NCBI GenBank assembly: GCA_963576735.1
Contig: OY755177.1
Span: forward strand, 7,564,001-7,628,000
Direction: 5' to 3'
Length of the DNA: 64,000 nt
From: Bedellia somnulentella
Taxonomy: Eukaryota > Arthropoda > Insecta > Lepidoptera > Bedelliidae
Part shown: positions 40,634-54,400 of the stretch, piece after piece
How the letters are laid out: each line of letters starts with the position of its first letter
Numbering within the stretch: the stretch's first letter is position 1
Notes under the pieces: model-generated
Seen by the model: only the letters and a program-made list of their open reading frames with translations
Told to the model about the DNA's origin: nothing
Databases searched by the model: none
Program-made: the position numbers and the translations under genes

Positions 40634-41431
40634 TACAAATAAAATCACGGATATAAAAATGAAATAAGGGTGGCCAAATCAACAGCATTAAAAATTTGTT
40701 AGCTACTTTTGGAACTTGAGTGCGGAAAAGATTGAATAATAAAGACTGTTATTGATTGGTGATGGGTCTCCAGCCGCTGGTTTTCACCCTTGTAAAGAAA
40801 CGAGTTAGTGCTATTCTGTGCCGATAGTACATGGATACTATAAAACAATCACAAACAACAATAATCCTCTGTAAAATTAATTATTCTCTAGTGTTCGCGG
40901 GTTCGATTCCCGCCTGTGTCGAAATTTTTCTTTCCTTTATTTATTCTTTATTTATTAGTAATAATCCCCATGAGGTTTTCATGAACAAAAAGATTTAAAT
41001 TATGGTTTTCACACTGTCTAAAAACTAGACAATCTAAGCTGAAATTCATCAATTTTCATAAACTTTAACTCCTAGAGAACATTTTGAGCCCAAAACTAGC
41101 AATTGATATCATAGTTTAGTTTTTGGCTATCATTTTCATGTGGGTGTACATTTTTTTGAAACGTGCTATCTATCGGAATTAGTTTACTTACGCCATCTAG
41201 TGTCGAGTAGCAAACACAAAATTGACAATCAATAGGTAGTTTATTCGTTTAGACATACTTTATACTTTGAACATACCACTTTACACTGATTTCATTAATA
41301 AAACGATAGCTGTGAAGATTTTTTCTTCATTAACTGAATTATAGATATATTTAAGAGCTACTTCTGTATAGTTCGCCATCTAGTGCATGCATAGTAGTTG
41401 GTGTGACTTAATGTCTTTTGATGGATTATCA

Positions 41432-41640
41432 TACATACATACATGCCAAGGAATTATGAATTCCGCAGCCACTTTTGGAAGTTGCGTCGGGAAAAGATAG
41501 TGAAATAAAGGTTTTTGGTGATGGGTCTCCAACCGCATCACCCAAAAATCCAATAAAAAGCCCCAATACCCTTAGTCGCCTCTTACGACACCCGTGGGTA
41601 GAAAGGGGTAGCGACATTCTAAGCCGGCACTACACGGCAC
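41432..41640 (-). repeat. SINE-A copy
   Basis: Lacks the tail segment; GCAGCCACTTTTGGAAGTTG to AAGCCGGCACTACACGGC present. Confidence 0.72.
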
Positions 41641-41770
41641 TCATGGATTAAATAAAAAAAATACTCCACTAACTACTAAACTTGACTACTAAAGTCATAG
41701 TGAGAAGAATAAAAAAGCATGTATGAGCAGAATGATGATTGAGAGGGAAGCAAGCTTGAAGCAAGATATA

Positions 41771-41908
41771 CGCCCGATTTCTGAATTGAGTATTCCAGCT
41801 GAGTACAACTTAAGTATCGTTCTGTAGCATTTAAATCTTAACAACTGAATGAGACAAAACGATACTTAAGTCGTTCTCAGCTTGAATACTCAATTCAGAA
41901 ATCGGGCG
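41771..41908. mobile_element. Palindromic MITE, copy 2
   Basis: 138 bp, CGCCCGATTTCTGAATTGAG and its exact complement at the far end. ATA directly outside both ends. Confidence 0.75.
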
Positions 41909-42133
41909 ATATACTTGTCAGTATCGTTCAAAGTCGCAAATCGCCATCGATAGACTCTGACTACCCCAATATAAATTAATAACGTAAGTAAGTAAATTTT
42001 AAAGCTCGGACACATACAAGCTGAGCATACAAGTGGTTGTTGTAAGCATTCTTAGCATAGCATTATATAATGCGACATGCACAAACTGAACGGGGAACAA
42101 GAACAACTGTCAACTGATATCTACGCATTGCGC

Positions 42134-42146
42134 GTTGCCTAGCAAC
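42134..42146. promoter_or_regulatory. X-box (RFX binding site) upstream of CEP290
   Basis: GTTGCCTAGCAAC fits the X-box consensus RYYNYY-N-RRNRAC at every position and is almost fully palindromic. RFX factors bind such boxes 50-250 bases before ciliary genes. This one ends 139 bases before the CEP290 ATG, with no repeat between. Confidence 0.75.
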
Positions 42147-42284
42147 CTAAAAATAATAAACAAACATAATTTCTCGCGCATCGAAACTGTTCTATACAAT
42201 TTGCTTTGCAATACTAGTAATTGACACAATTGTTTTAAATAAAATTTATCTCTATTCTCAAAGAAAGTTTTAGTAAGTACCAGT

Positions 42285-42467
42285 ATGGTTGACATGGATT
42301 GGAGGCAAATTTTAAGTTTTTCTCAAAGAGAACTAAAGGATGAAGAAAAAGAGAAGCTTTGTGAAAGTTTATCGTGGATGGAAGCTGATGATATTGAGCT
42401 AAACTTTTCTGACTTGAAGACATTGTTTCGTTTAGCTCAAGATATTCTCAAGTTTAAAAGTGAAAAG
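42285..42467 (+). CDS. Cep290: CEP290 exon 1 (start)
   Basis: Starts MVDMDWRQILSFSQRELKDE; another Met lies three codons on. It ends FRLAQDILKFKSEK before AAG|GTATGA, phase 0. This parallels the vertebrate N-terminus (short W-containing start, then a helix before the coiled coil). Confidence 0.9.
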
Positions 42468-45400
42468 GTATGATATTCCACATTAAATAATATATATAAA
42501 TCGTTATAAATAAAGTATCGCAAAAGTCGGAAAGTTATGGCCATTAGTTACAGTCCGTTACCTGACGTTGCCTGCCATTACAAGTACTGTAAATAAAAAA
42601 AATTATAGTTGTATGTTGAAACGTTTATGTGGTTCTAATGCTTTGATAGAATCTATATCCAAAGGTATTGATCGCAAATACATAAAAAACCTTTATATGG
42701 TAGTAGTTAGTACTCTAGTACTTTTAAAATAAGTTTTTTTTAAAGTTAAATAAATACATACATATACTCACGGCTGTAAATCACTAAAAGGGGTAGCCAG
42801 AGCTTCAGATAAAAAAAACATAACATAACATAACATAAACGTTCACGCCGAATATCCCCGAAGGGGTTGGCAGAGGTACTAATACTTCTGAACATCACGT
42901 GACTTTGTCACCTGGTGTTCAGACTACCCACGTTTTGCATGGACAGTGTACTCACGTGATCGGGGGCAGGCCTATCGCCGTTTTGTACGAATACACTGTC
43001 ACATGACTAAGTACAACTCAGCCATGTAGGTTTCCTCACGATGTTTTCCCTCACCGTTAACAACCATGATAAATTAACCACACATATGTCATTAGAAAAG
43101 ACAAATTGGTGTAGGCCCGACCCAGGATTTGAACACTAGTCGTTTGCACGAGAAGCGAGTGTTCTACCCACTGGGCTATCACGGTTGTGTTAATAAAAAA
43201 AAATGATCTCATTTTGGAAGTTAATTGGAGAAAAGATTGTGTATGTGCGTACCGCTTTCAAGTACCTACTCGTATTTAAACGTGGGAACTCCGGACACCA
43301 GGTAATAATAATATCACATACAAGGGAATATACAGCGTGAACGTTTGGGTATTCAAGTAAAACTGAAAATAGTGTCAGGCTTCAATATTTTATTTGCTTT
43401 TGACTCAAGCGTTCACACTGTATATCCCCGGAGGGGTTGGCAGTGGTACTAATACTTCTGAACATCCCGTGACATCGTCACCTGGTGTTCGGAGTACCTA
43501 CTTTTTGCTTAGACAGCGTATTCACGTGATAATTGGCAGGGCTATCGCCGTTTGGTACGAATACACTATCACATGACTAATTACAACTTTGCCATGTGGG
43601 TTTCACGGTTAACAACCATAAATATATACAACTAAGATAAATTAACCGTACATTGGTGTAGGCTCGACCCGGGATCTGAACTCACGCATAACTGTATTGA
43701 CTGGCGGTCGTTATACCTATTGTACTATCACGACTGACACTGACTGTTGCTTTTGTTGAGTAAAAATAATAATACGTCGGCTTCGTGGATGTCGTTGGAG
43801 GTGGCGTGGCGTAAGGACCATGTTTTCCCCCATTTTATTAGGTTTTCGTAGCGGAATGAAGACAGCAAAATCTGAAAGGTTAGTATTATCTATCGTTAGT
43901 GTCGCTATCTTTTGCCCATACAACTAAATTGTCAACGTCTTTATGAATTGTGTATCATTGAACAACCGAGTTCAGGACATCAATTATATATTTGCTTAAT
44001 ACAAAAAATATTAACCTTAATTCTATGTTATAAAAGAAAAGACAATTTCTGTTTTTTTTTTATTATTTACTAAAATAAAAAGTTGTTATATTTGCAGCTA
44101 TGATATATTATATACTTTAAGACAGCGTAGAACCATTTTCAAGAAATTAATAAAAAAACGTAATAGGGAGTGGGTTTACTTTAGGGTATTTCCACGAAAC
44201 CTTCCCCTACGTGATAAAAAAAAATGTTAATTTCTAAAACAAATACCATATCCGGGGTTATTAATAATCTTACTATCATCATTTGTTTAAAAATTGCATC
44301 ATCGGTGATCGTACTTTTTTTTTTTTAAATAGAAGAAACCGTTTTTTTTTTTACTGAAAACTTACTAATCATCAGAAGAAATTATTGATTTTAGACCAAA
44401 TCTCAGGTAACTTTTCTGTGTTTTATAACCCGAAGTGATTTTTAATAATGTGATGTTGATTATAAATTTTTTTACTTTACCATAAAATTTGCAAAACTAT
44501 ACTGTATCACACCCGTTACAAATGCTTGTCGCACCCGTTATTATATAATATATTTTTTACGATGTTTGTACATTTCGAATAACGTAGTCATTTGAGATAA
44601 CTATTCAGGTTTAACATATAAAAATCTTAGTGTATACTTTCTTTAAAAAAAATTACAGGTTTAACATCGAAAGTCATCTTGTTCGCATTAAGAGATTTCC
44701 TAAGGTCGCACCCGTTACGCGATTCATGACGTTGTGCTAGATCTTTATTGCAAGTTTATATACAGATGTTGTTTGAGTTATATACAATTATTTTATTACA
44801 ATTTTTGTTGATAAACGTAATTTGATACATCGCAACAAACATTTATTTAACTGATAAAAACGCAGTATCAGTGTCGCACCCGTTACAATGGAAATACCCT
44901 TTACCTACTTTCTTGCTCACTTGTATACAATTAATTAAACTGCTTTATGCATTTCGTGTAATAAAAATGCATTTTTCCCCATTATGAGATAAATTTGAAA
45001 TCGAAAATAATACTTTCAAGCAGTGGCTGCCAAATGATCGTAATATAAATGGTTTTATTTAATAGTAACGATGTGCATGCAAAAAAACATCTGAAACATT
45101 GTTTCTTCATTCATTGCCAGATCTGGTAGCAAACTTTATGCAATATGAGTCTATACTCATATGTTTTTATGCTGACATTCATTACTTTATGAAGGTTAAA
45201 ACAAAAACCATCTCTTACCGTCTATGATACATATGTTATGAGTATTTATTTTATTTCACAGGTGAACAATCTCATGGGTAAACTAGAAGTTGTTCAAAGA
45301 AAATACATGAAGAAGAAAAATAAATCCATAGAAGAAGGTAAAGAAGTATATTTTTTTATTTGAACGCTACATTAAACCGTCATGCAATTTTAAAACGTAA

Positions 45401-48400
45401 TCATAATGAACTGTTTTTAGAATCCCCTTCAAAACATTCGGATAGTTATTTTGATACCATTGCTCATCAAGAAGACGCAATCAAAGCTAATAAAGAAGTA
45501 CTAGACCAATTGTACGTCGATATAGCTGAACTTGAGAGACGCAAGAAAAGTCTCGAAAAGGACCAAAGTGATAATGAGAGTAGTTCAAGCCGAGACCCAT
45601 TGTCAGAGCTCAATGCTATTGATCAACTTGAGAATGAAATTGTGATGAAAAATAGACATATTCGCAAATTATTAACTGATGTAAAGGTAAGATATTTTCG
45701 TATAATCTGCTATTTAATATAATGAAATAGAAGAAAAATAATGGCGGCAAATATAGTATATTAACTTTAGGTTTTTGCATGTGCTAGGCAATGCGTGAGC
45801 AATGGCTCTCATGGCCAACTAAATAACGATGCAAAAATAGAAAGGAGGTTGCAAATGGTTATTAAAAGATATGCAGATTTAGAACTTAGCTGAAATTTAT
45901 AATTAATGTACTGAAACGCCTGGCTTTAGCTTTATACTTGCACTACTCAGATAAAATAACTCCGCGTAACCTCTTTTTGGGGCGATTAAAGAGGAATTAA
46001 GAAAAATATGAACATAGTATTATTATATTAGTACATAGTTACAATTTTGGTAATCAGTTCGATTCCTGAATTCAGCACGATGACAGCTACTTTACTGCGT
46101 TGTTTTTTTTATGTTACTAATGTTTTTTTTTATACAGATGTTAGAGGAAGAAAATCTACAGTTAAAAGAAAAAACTTCAGAATTAAAAGATAAATTAACA
46201 GAAGCAACTATATTGATCGGGAGTCACACTGGACAGTTAGTGTCTCTTAATAAAGATTGTGAAACCCTAAAAGGTATGGATCAAAAAGAAACTAGAAATA
46301 CGCAAAATTACATTTTAACTGTCTTAAATACTTATACTCACGCCCGTCGTTTCCATTGGGGTTAGCAGAGAAAATAGTTCACCATTGTAATATCTTGAAC
46401 AATCTCTCTTCCTTCTTTTATATTCATCATTCTTCTCATACATGCTCTTTTATCCTTTTCGCTACGTACTCTCCTTCGTAAGAACATTTTTGCTTTGGTT
46501 TTTAAACGTCTTACGCGTCCGTCCTCTACTAACAACACTATCCATATTGGCTCCATATATTTCTTGTGCCACTATAGGTTCATCCATCCTCTCTATGTGC
46601 CCAAATAATGGACTGTCTTAAATATTGCATATTTTCAGAATTACTAGCAAATGCAGAGGAAACTAAGGTCAAATTAGAAACTGAAATTGAAATGTTGCAA
46701 AAAGAGCTTAACGACAAAGATAGTGAAAATAATAGGACATACTCTGAAATAAAAAATAAAATTCTGCACTGGAAGGTATATCACTAATACTATATACTGT
46801 TGTATAGAATAGATTTTTATGGTTGATTAACTATTTGCCGTATAGTGCCAGCTTAGAATGTCATTACCCATTTCTACCCACGGATGTCGTAAGAGTCAAC
46901 TAAGGGTATGGGGCTCTTTTAAGTGATTTTTGGGCGATACGGTTGGAGACCCATCACCAACAATACTTTATTTCTACCATCTTGTCCCCTATCAACTTCC
47001 AAATGTAGCTGAGGAGTTCCTAGCTCTGAAGCTTTAACCACCCCTTTTTGGGATTTTTGCCGTGAATATATGTACAGTTCTCCAAATTTTTATAATGCGC
47101 ATGCAGATCTCCGGTAAGTCTCGTATTTCGGAAAATCCGAATAATTGAATCATAAGCGCCCTAAACGATGCACTTGCACTTTGCAACTTGACTTAAAGTA
47201 ATACGAGTCAATATCATGTGTTCTCAAACGAAAACAATTCGGGCGGGCGGTGGCTTTCGCCGCGCCGGGCTCTCAAAGGTCCGTCAATGTCAATAGTCTT
47301 TCTTTACATATTTTCTCTGTGTGGAATTATATAGAGCTGCTATCATACATTATGCAAAATACTCTGATCACCAGGCGACAAAGTCAAGTGATGTTCAGAA
47401 GTATTACTACCTCTGCCAACCCCCACGGGGATATTCGGCGTGAATGTTTATGTTATGTTAAGTTCTGCTATCATACACCATTCCTGGGTTGGTTTTCAAA
47501 TGTCAACTTAATTTTAACCTTATTGGAGCGTAGCGAGCGAAACTCCATTTACCCCCGGCTTTTGTATTAGGCTTGTCACAGAACTCGTCTGAAACGGTTG
47601 ATCCAATCACAGCCAAATTTTGCACGATGGTTCAACACATCAAAGACAAGGTTTTAAAAGTACTATACTTTTTCGAAGTAAATCAAACCAACAAAGATTG
47701 TAGCATATTTGTAACCGTATGGATATCCTCGAATTGTGGACTTATCGACATCACGAAATTCAACATGGAATCAAATTCCGTTACTGATAAAATATGACAT
47801 GCACTTAACCACTCTATATACATAATCGTCTCCCGACGCTCGAGAAACACGATCGTTGCCGAATAGTAACGAAGATTTCTATGCGCATTATAAATTTTGG
47901 AGAACTGTATGTGCATGTATGTATTAACTATTTCTAGATACAATAATTAATCATAAATATTATTGTCTGCATTTCAGAATATTGCAAAATCAAGAAAAGT
48001 GGAGAACAATTTATTGACGGATGAAATTAAAAAGCTAAGAGAAATTTGTAACAAACAAGTTAATGAAAATGATGATGTTGAAAAGGTTATCATATTTTTT
48101 AACTTCTGGACTAATATTTATCTTTCAGTTGCAACGTAATTGTATTTCTATTCGCAGGTTTCATAGTGAATCATCGTATTTTTATGTTAAAATAGCCAGA
48201 GTTTTGTTTAGGGACTCAAGGATAAACAATTGTACGAATATCATAATTGAACGGTTTACTCCTTGTTTAGTATCAATTATCACAGATGTTTAAATATACT
48301 CGTGAGTGCAATTCTCGCAAGTTCGATATCATTACTATCATAGAAATTATATCAAGTGTTCAATGTCGCGTGCAAAATATCACAAAGTGAAATATATTTC

Positions 48401-51400
48401 TATTGATAGATTGAAACTGTATTCTCGCACACGGTAGTAATTTTTCCTTAGACATTAAATAATGAAGACCCAAATCAATGATCCAAGCGAATGAATTGAA
48501 TGAAAGGTCAGTTTAACTGTCATCTTAGTTATGAAAAGGTCTTCATATCTGTCAATATCTACATAGATTTTGGTTCGTTTAAATTTTCCTTTAACTGGCA
48601 CTTTGCCGGTAACTAGCAAACTCTGAATTCCCAACTGGACCATCCGGCAACCGGCTTTAATTTTTGAAATTTTATAAGGAAAAAATAATATATTTTTTAT
48701 AATTTAATAATTTAATTAACGTTAAGATAAGATAAAAAGATAAAAAATATTTATTTCAAAATAAAAAGAATTGTTCTCTATTTTTTGAACGTCACAAACT
48801 TACGTATAAGTTAAATCTTACTCTACTGACTCTACTTCGGATTCGGAAGGTGTATTGTTGCGAGAAGAACCCGTAAGAAACTCAGCAACACACATCTTTT
48901 CTTAGTCAAATTACAATATTGGTGTATGTCTGGAAATATCCTGAATAGAGCCCTGGTGACACCAAGCAGTTTCATCTATCATATAATCATTTAAACTGTA
49001 ATAAGCTTTTAAATGAAGACTGCGTTTTATAATTACTTTGAATTTCTTTTCTGTTAGATTCAAAATGTCATCAGGTATTTTATTATAAAATTTTACACAT
49101 AACCCCATAAAAGATGTATTTATTTTTGACAATCTGTACTTTTGAATTGAAATTTTATTATTATCTCTAAGACTTCTAGTATGTCTGTCACAGTTTTTGG
49201 AAAATGCTTTCAAATTTTTTCTCACATACATGATGTTTTCATAAATATATTGACATGGCAGTGTCATTATATTTATGGTTTTAAACAATTCTCTAAGGGA
49301 ATCTCGTGAACCTAAATTATAAATAGCTCTTATTGCTCTTTTCTGTAAAATGAATATTGACCCAACATCAGCAGCTCTGCCCCAGAGTAAAATGCCATAA
49401 GACATGATGCTATGAAAATAACTATAGTAAACTAAACGAGCGGTCTGTACATCAGTTAAATGTCTTATCTTTCTAACGGCATAGGCAGCACTGCTTAGCC
49501 TGCCAGCTAGCGCGCTAATGTGGGGTCCCCATTGGAGCTTTGAGTCCAGATGTATCCCTAAGAAAACTGCGCTATCCGTAAATGGTAATTTTTCATTATT
49601 TAATGTAATTTCATTATCAACACTTTTAACATTTGGTAATGCAAATTTAATACATTTGGTTTTTTTGGCATTTAGTACAAGATTATTTGAAGCAAACCAT
49701 GTTTGAATTTGGGAAACTGCATTATTTACATCGTCAATATTTTCCGAATTCCTTTTAACGTCAAAAATTAAAGAAGTATCATCAGCAAATAATACTATTT
49801 CAGACCTTTTCTCGACCATGAACGGCAAATCATTAATATATACTAGAAACAAAAATGGGCCTAATATAGATCCCTGTGGAACACCCATTTTTACATGAGT
49901 TCCAGATGATTTTATTTTATCGATTTGCACTTTTTGTATTCGATCTGAGAAGTAGGACTTTATTAATTTAAGTGCGTCACCTTCGATGCCATAATGTCCC
50001 AATTTTATGAATAAAATATTATGATCTGCACAATCAAAAGCTTTTGTAAGATCGCAGAACAAACCGATTGCATCATTCTTAAGTTCCCACGAACCAAAAA
50101 TATGTTTAATTAGGGCAACGCCTGCGTCAGTGGTAGAGCGGCCTTTCGTGAAACCAAATTGTTTAGGGTGAAACAAATTGTTGGAACTAAAATGCAAGAG
50201 CAGTTGATTAAGCATAAGTTTTTCAAATATTTTACTCATAACTGGTAGTATAGATATAGGCCTATAACCTTCAGGATTATTTTTATCACCTCCAGATTTT
50301 AGTAAAGGTACAATTTTACTATGTTTCATGAGATCTGGGAAGATACCATTACTTATACATTCATTAAATATTTTCGCTAAATAAGGAGCTATTATTACAA
50401 TAAAATTATGGCATACTTTTACTGACATACCCCAGATATCCTCAGAATTTTTCAATTTCAGTGATTTAAACACTTTAATGATATCTTCGGGACTGACAAC
50501 TTTAAAATTAAATATAGATTTACAAATTGCAACGTTTTGTTGCAACAGCTCTTGAGCTAACGTAGCAGATGAATTTAAGTGTTCAGTGGTCTTAAAAGGT
50601 ATATCAGCAAAATATTTTTCAAAAATACAAGCAATTACATCATTTGAAGTAGTCAAACCTCGATCAGACCGAATACAAAAGTCCTGATCACATGATTTGC
50701 TTTTGCCAGTTTGAGTGTTGATAATGTTCCAAACGGTTTTTACTTTATTATCAGATGTTTTAATACGTTGGCTCAAGTATCTTGCTTTAGCCTCCTTACA
50801 AACTTTATTAAACATTTTTGAGTATTTTTTTACATATTCTATAAATTCATCATTATGTGAGAACGCTTTTTGATCGTATAAATCAAATAGTATTTCTCTA
50901 GATTTATATATGCCTGGTGTTGCCCACTCACTAAATTTAAATTTATTACATATAGTTACATCTTTAATAGTAAATATTTTATTAAATTCGTCTATCAGTA
51001 CTTTAAAGAAAGTATTATAACTATTATTTGGATTTTTATTTATTGAAGAAGTGGGCAGCTTATAACTGATTAAGTTTATATATTTTTCAACTTTGAAAGC
51101 AGTGACACTCCTTTTTTTAACTATAATTTTTCGGTCTGGTGCCTTATGTGGAAAGTTTACAAAAAGACCACTGTGATCAGATTTTAGTTTATTTATTACA
51201 GATTTACTTATGAATTCAGCATTTGTAAATACATTATCTAAACATGTTTTGGTTCTAGTAGGTTCCAAGAATAAATTTTCTAAATTAAACGATTGGAATA
51301 AACTCATCAACCGTGTTTTCTGAGTACTATCTTTTAAGAGATCTATATTGAAGTCTCCACAAATAATTAATTGTTTTTTACTCTTGAAAATTTTAGTTAA

Positions 51401-54400
51401 TACATCTTCCATTACACTTTCAAATCTTTCATAATTTTGACTATAGGGGGCTCGATATACGCTTACTATAAAGTAGTTTAGTAACTCTATGCAGGATATC
51501 TCCACGACTTGCTCAACGCTCAGTTTTACAATATCCTCACGATTTTTACATTTAATACAATTTTTTATAAATATAGCGGAGCCACCACAGGCTTTAGAAT
51601 TGCGGCAGTAGCTACTAGCTAAGTTGTAATTTTGAAAACCAAATATGAGCTCGCAATTCTTAAGCCAGTGTTCTGAGACACAGAAACAATCAATTTGATA
51701 TCTTTCTAAAAACAATTCAATTTCTAATTCTTTACAAGAAAACCCCTGAGTATTTTGAAATACTAATTTAAATTGTGGGTCTCCTTGTAAAGCACGGTTT
51801 TTAAATATTTTGCCAGAAGAACCTCCTTCCTTGTTTACAATGTTAATATTAATTGAAGGTGACGGCTTAAGGATGACAGGAGGCTCTTCTATTGTCTCAC
51901 TTAAAAGTTTAAATTATGGTTTCCACCATCACATATTGTAAGTAAGTTTTCCCTTATATTAAATAAGGGAGGGTTCGATATATGATATGCTAATAATTTA
52001 GCAATGGTACGTTTTTTATTTAAGGGTATGTATATAGTACCCGATCGTTGTCTTGAATAAGGTATGAACTTATTCACGTCCAGAGTAAAGAAAACGTCGC
52101 TTTGACGGCTGGTCATATTAAATATAAAATTATTCAACATATGAATATCATTATTATGCTTACTCATATAATTATATATATATGGTAAGGTACAAAACAT
52201 ATGAATATCATTATTATGCTTACTCATATAATTATATATATATGGTAAGGTACAAAATATAAACTTACATTTATATTTCTTTTGTATCTCTAAAAGCTGG
52301 CTAATGCCTTTCTTCAATATTTTTTTATTTAATCCTATACTACTACCGAATAATATAACAATTGTAGTATACTCGTCATATTCACCCAAAGTAACTTTAT
52401 CAATAATATAATTAAAGGGAGCACCAGTATAACAATAGTTTGTTACTGTCTGATGTATGTGATCATTTAATATTTCTCCGAAACGTAACCCCATACCATC
52501 GGAAAATATTATAGTTTTGCGAACCGGGGTGGTAGTGGTAGGGATGGATTGTTCTTTGTCTGATTGTAACGGCGGAGACATAAAGTTACAAGATTTTCCA
52601 GACAATTTATGACAATCCGTCTCTTTTTCTATTAGGTTACTTATATTCATATACCTTTTTTTTACCTCTTCCTGACTAGCAATCATATTTTTTAGTTGGC
52701 TATTTAAACAATCGATTTTTTGAATTAAATTTATTTTTTTGTAGGTTTTATTAATGTTTCTAATACTATTTTTAATATTTATCAGATTTTTCGTTGAGCT
52801 ATATATGCGTTTATTAACTAATTTATATTTCTTTATTTGCCTATGACTTAATGATTTTTGATTCGCGATAGAATTCAAAGAAGATATTGACTCCACTTCA
52901 AGTTCTGCGCATAAAGAAAGTGCGTGAGAGTCTTCATTTATATCTTTAAGTCTATGAAACTCTGATAATTGAGCGTGTGCCTCTGCCAACTGCTCATTAA
53001 GGATATAAATTCGCTCTACGGCTATTTCATGTTTAGCGCACTGATCTTCATGAGATTTAATTATTAGCTGTTGTTTTTCCAGCTCTGATTGACACATATC
53101 ATAAGATTGCCGAAGTAACTCCACTTTCTCAACGAGAGTACTATTTTTTGATTTTAAATTACGAATAGTGATACAGTTTTCGTCACGTTCTTCTAAAAGC
53201 CTATTTTTTAAATCCTCCGCATCACTAAATTCTCTTTTGAGTTTTTCATACTTTTGTTCAGCAGCCATCCTACGAGTTGTTATTGATTCCATTCTACGAT
53301 ATAAGTCTTTGTTTATGAAACTAAAATATAAATACCGTAAAAAAATCTATAGCGAACTAATAACTTAGATAGCTAAATAATAAATGTTTCAATTATTCAC
53401 ACAAGCTCCGAAATAGCTATTCAATAATACACTTACTTATACAGGCAAGTACCTAAGCGACACAATAAATGATATAATTACTATAACTAGACTATATATA
53501 ACGACTATGACGACTATAACTAGATTACTGCTTAACGAATGTGCTAAGTGATAAACGCGATAAACTTTTTCTGTATCTTAATATTACAAAGTTACAACAT
53601 AACAAATAAACGCAACAAAAACACCAACAAAAAGAAAATTAATACGGTAATGGAACCCGTGTTTTATTATTAAGTTTGCAGATAGAAAGTCTCTCGAACT
53701 AAGAACTTAGTAGTTGCGATCAATGACCTCGATAGAGTTGTGATGTTTTTGATTGACAACTATGTAATTTTATTGAATTGGCAGGTAATCAAATGTGAAT
53801 TAAGTACATAAGATACTTAGCTGGTTTACTCCGCCAATGAACTGGTTACTGGATGCGTTTTTTCTAACATATGATGTATGTTTTTGTCCGTTAAACCGTC
53901 ACAATTTTCAATCACTAATATTATCACTATCACTCGATATATTCCTAGGATAACACTTGTGTATATGAATCACGCTACAACTAACACGTGAAAGGCTTTT
54001 TCTATTCGTTTTTATGCGTATTACAAATAAAAACCAAAAATACAACTGAGAGAACACAAATGTGATGTTATCGATCTACGTTGATCCAAGTAGACATTAT
54101 TTACAACTTCTAAGGCTAATATATGATCTATTTAAAATATTTACCTACATTTTTATTTTCTATCTATATTCATACAAAATTTGAAAACAAAATGGCTACC
54201 GTTTGCAAGACATCTTCAAATATCATCATATCGTCTGATCGTGACCACTCGATATCATCCTTTGATATATATATACCATCATATCGACTGGTTTTCAATA
54301 GAAAAATGTCGATCGGATGAAGTGAGAATAGCTCAAGTCAAATATCGATCACAAAATATGACATAAGTGATAAATATCGAAAGTGATATAGTATCTACCG

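Larger units (their letters stand above)
36310..42133. other. Intergenic region between CAP and CEP290
   Basis: No gene found. Filled with repeats (several SINE-A copies, a LINE remnant, a palindromic MITE). At 38260-38360 the string GCGCTGTGATTGGTCGGA occurs twice. A tRNA-like B box (GGGTTCGATTCCCGC, about 40905) is an isolated SINE scrap. Confidence 0.55.
42468..45261. other. CEP290 intron 1, repeat-rich
   Basis: Contains a truncated SINE-A (42758-42806), two SINE-B copies and a fragment between them (42818-43735), and an inverted-repeat element (44183-44900). No coding signal. Confidence 0.6.
48720..53640 (-). mobile_element. Near-intact two-ORF non-LTR retrotransposon (CR1/Jockey group)
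   Basis: Antisense to CEP290 within intron 6. Minus-strand order: 5' region (border not determined, somewhere left of about 53.7 kb), ORF1 (53292-51901), frameshift signal, ORF2 (51907-48911), then a 3' UTR with TGCTGAGTTTCTTACGGGTT, typical of lepidopteran LINEs of this group, and an A/T-rich repeat tail (AAAAAGATA-like on +). Both ORFs are free of stops, so the copy is young. ORF2 has AP-endonuclease and reverse transcriptase; no target duplication could be identified. Confidence 0.88.

Noticed and set aside
40893..40925. tRNA-like GGGTTCGATTCCCGC
   Set aside because: Only the B-box/T-arm part is present. There is no acceptor stem or A box upstream, so it is a SINE scrap, not a tRNA gene.
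47250..47570. 106-codon + strand ORF in CEP290 intron 5
   Set aside because: Runs through the SINE-B tail at 47365-47460; no conserved protein features.
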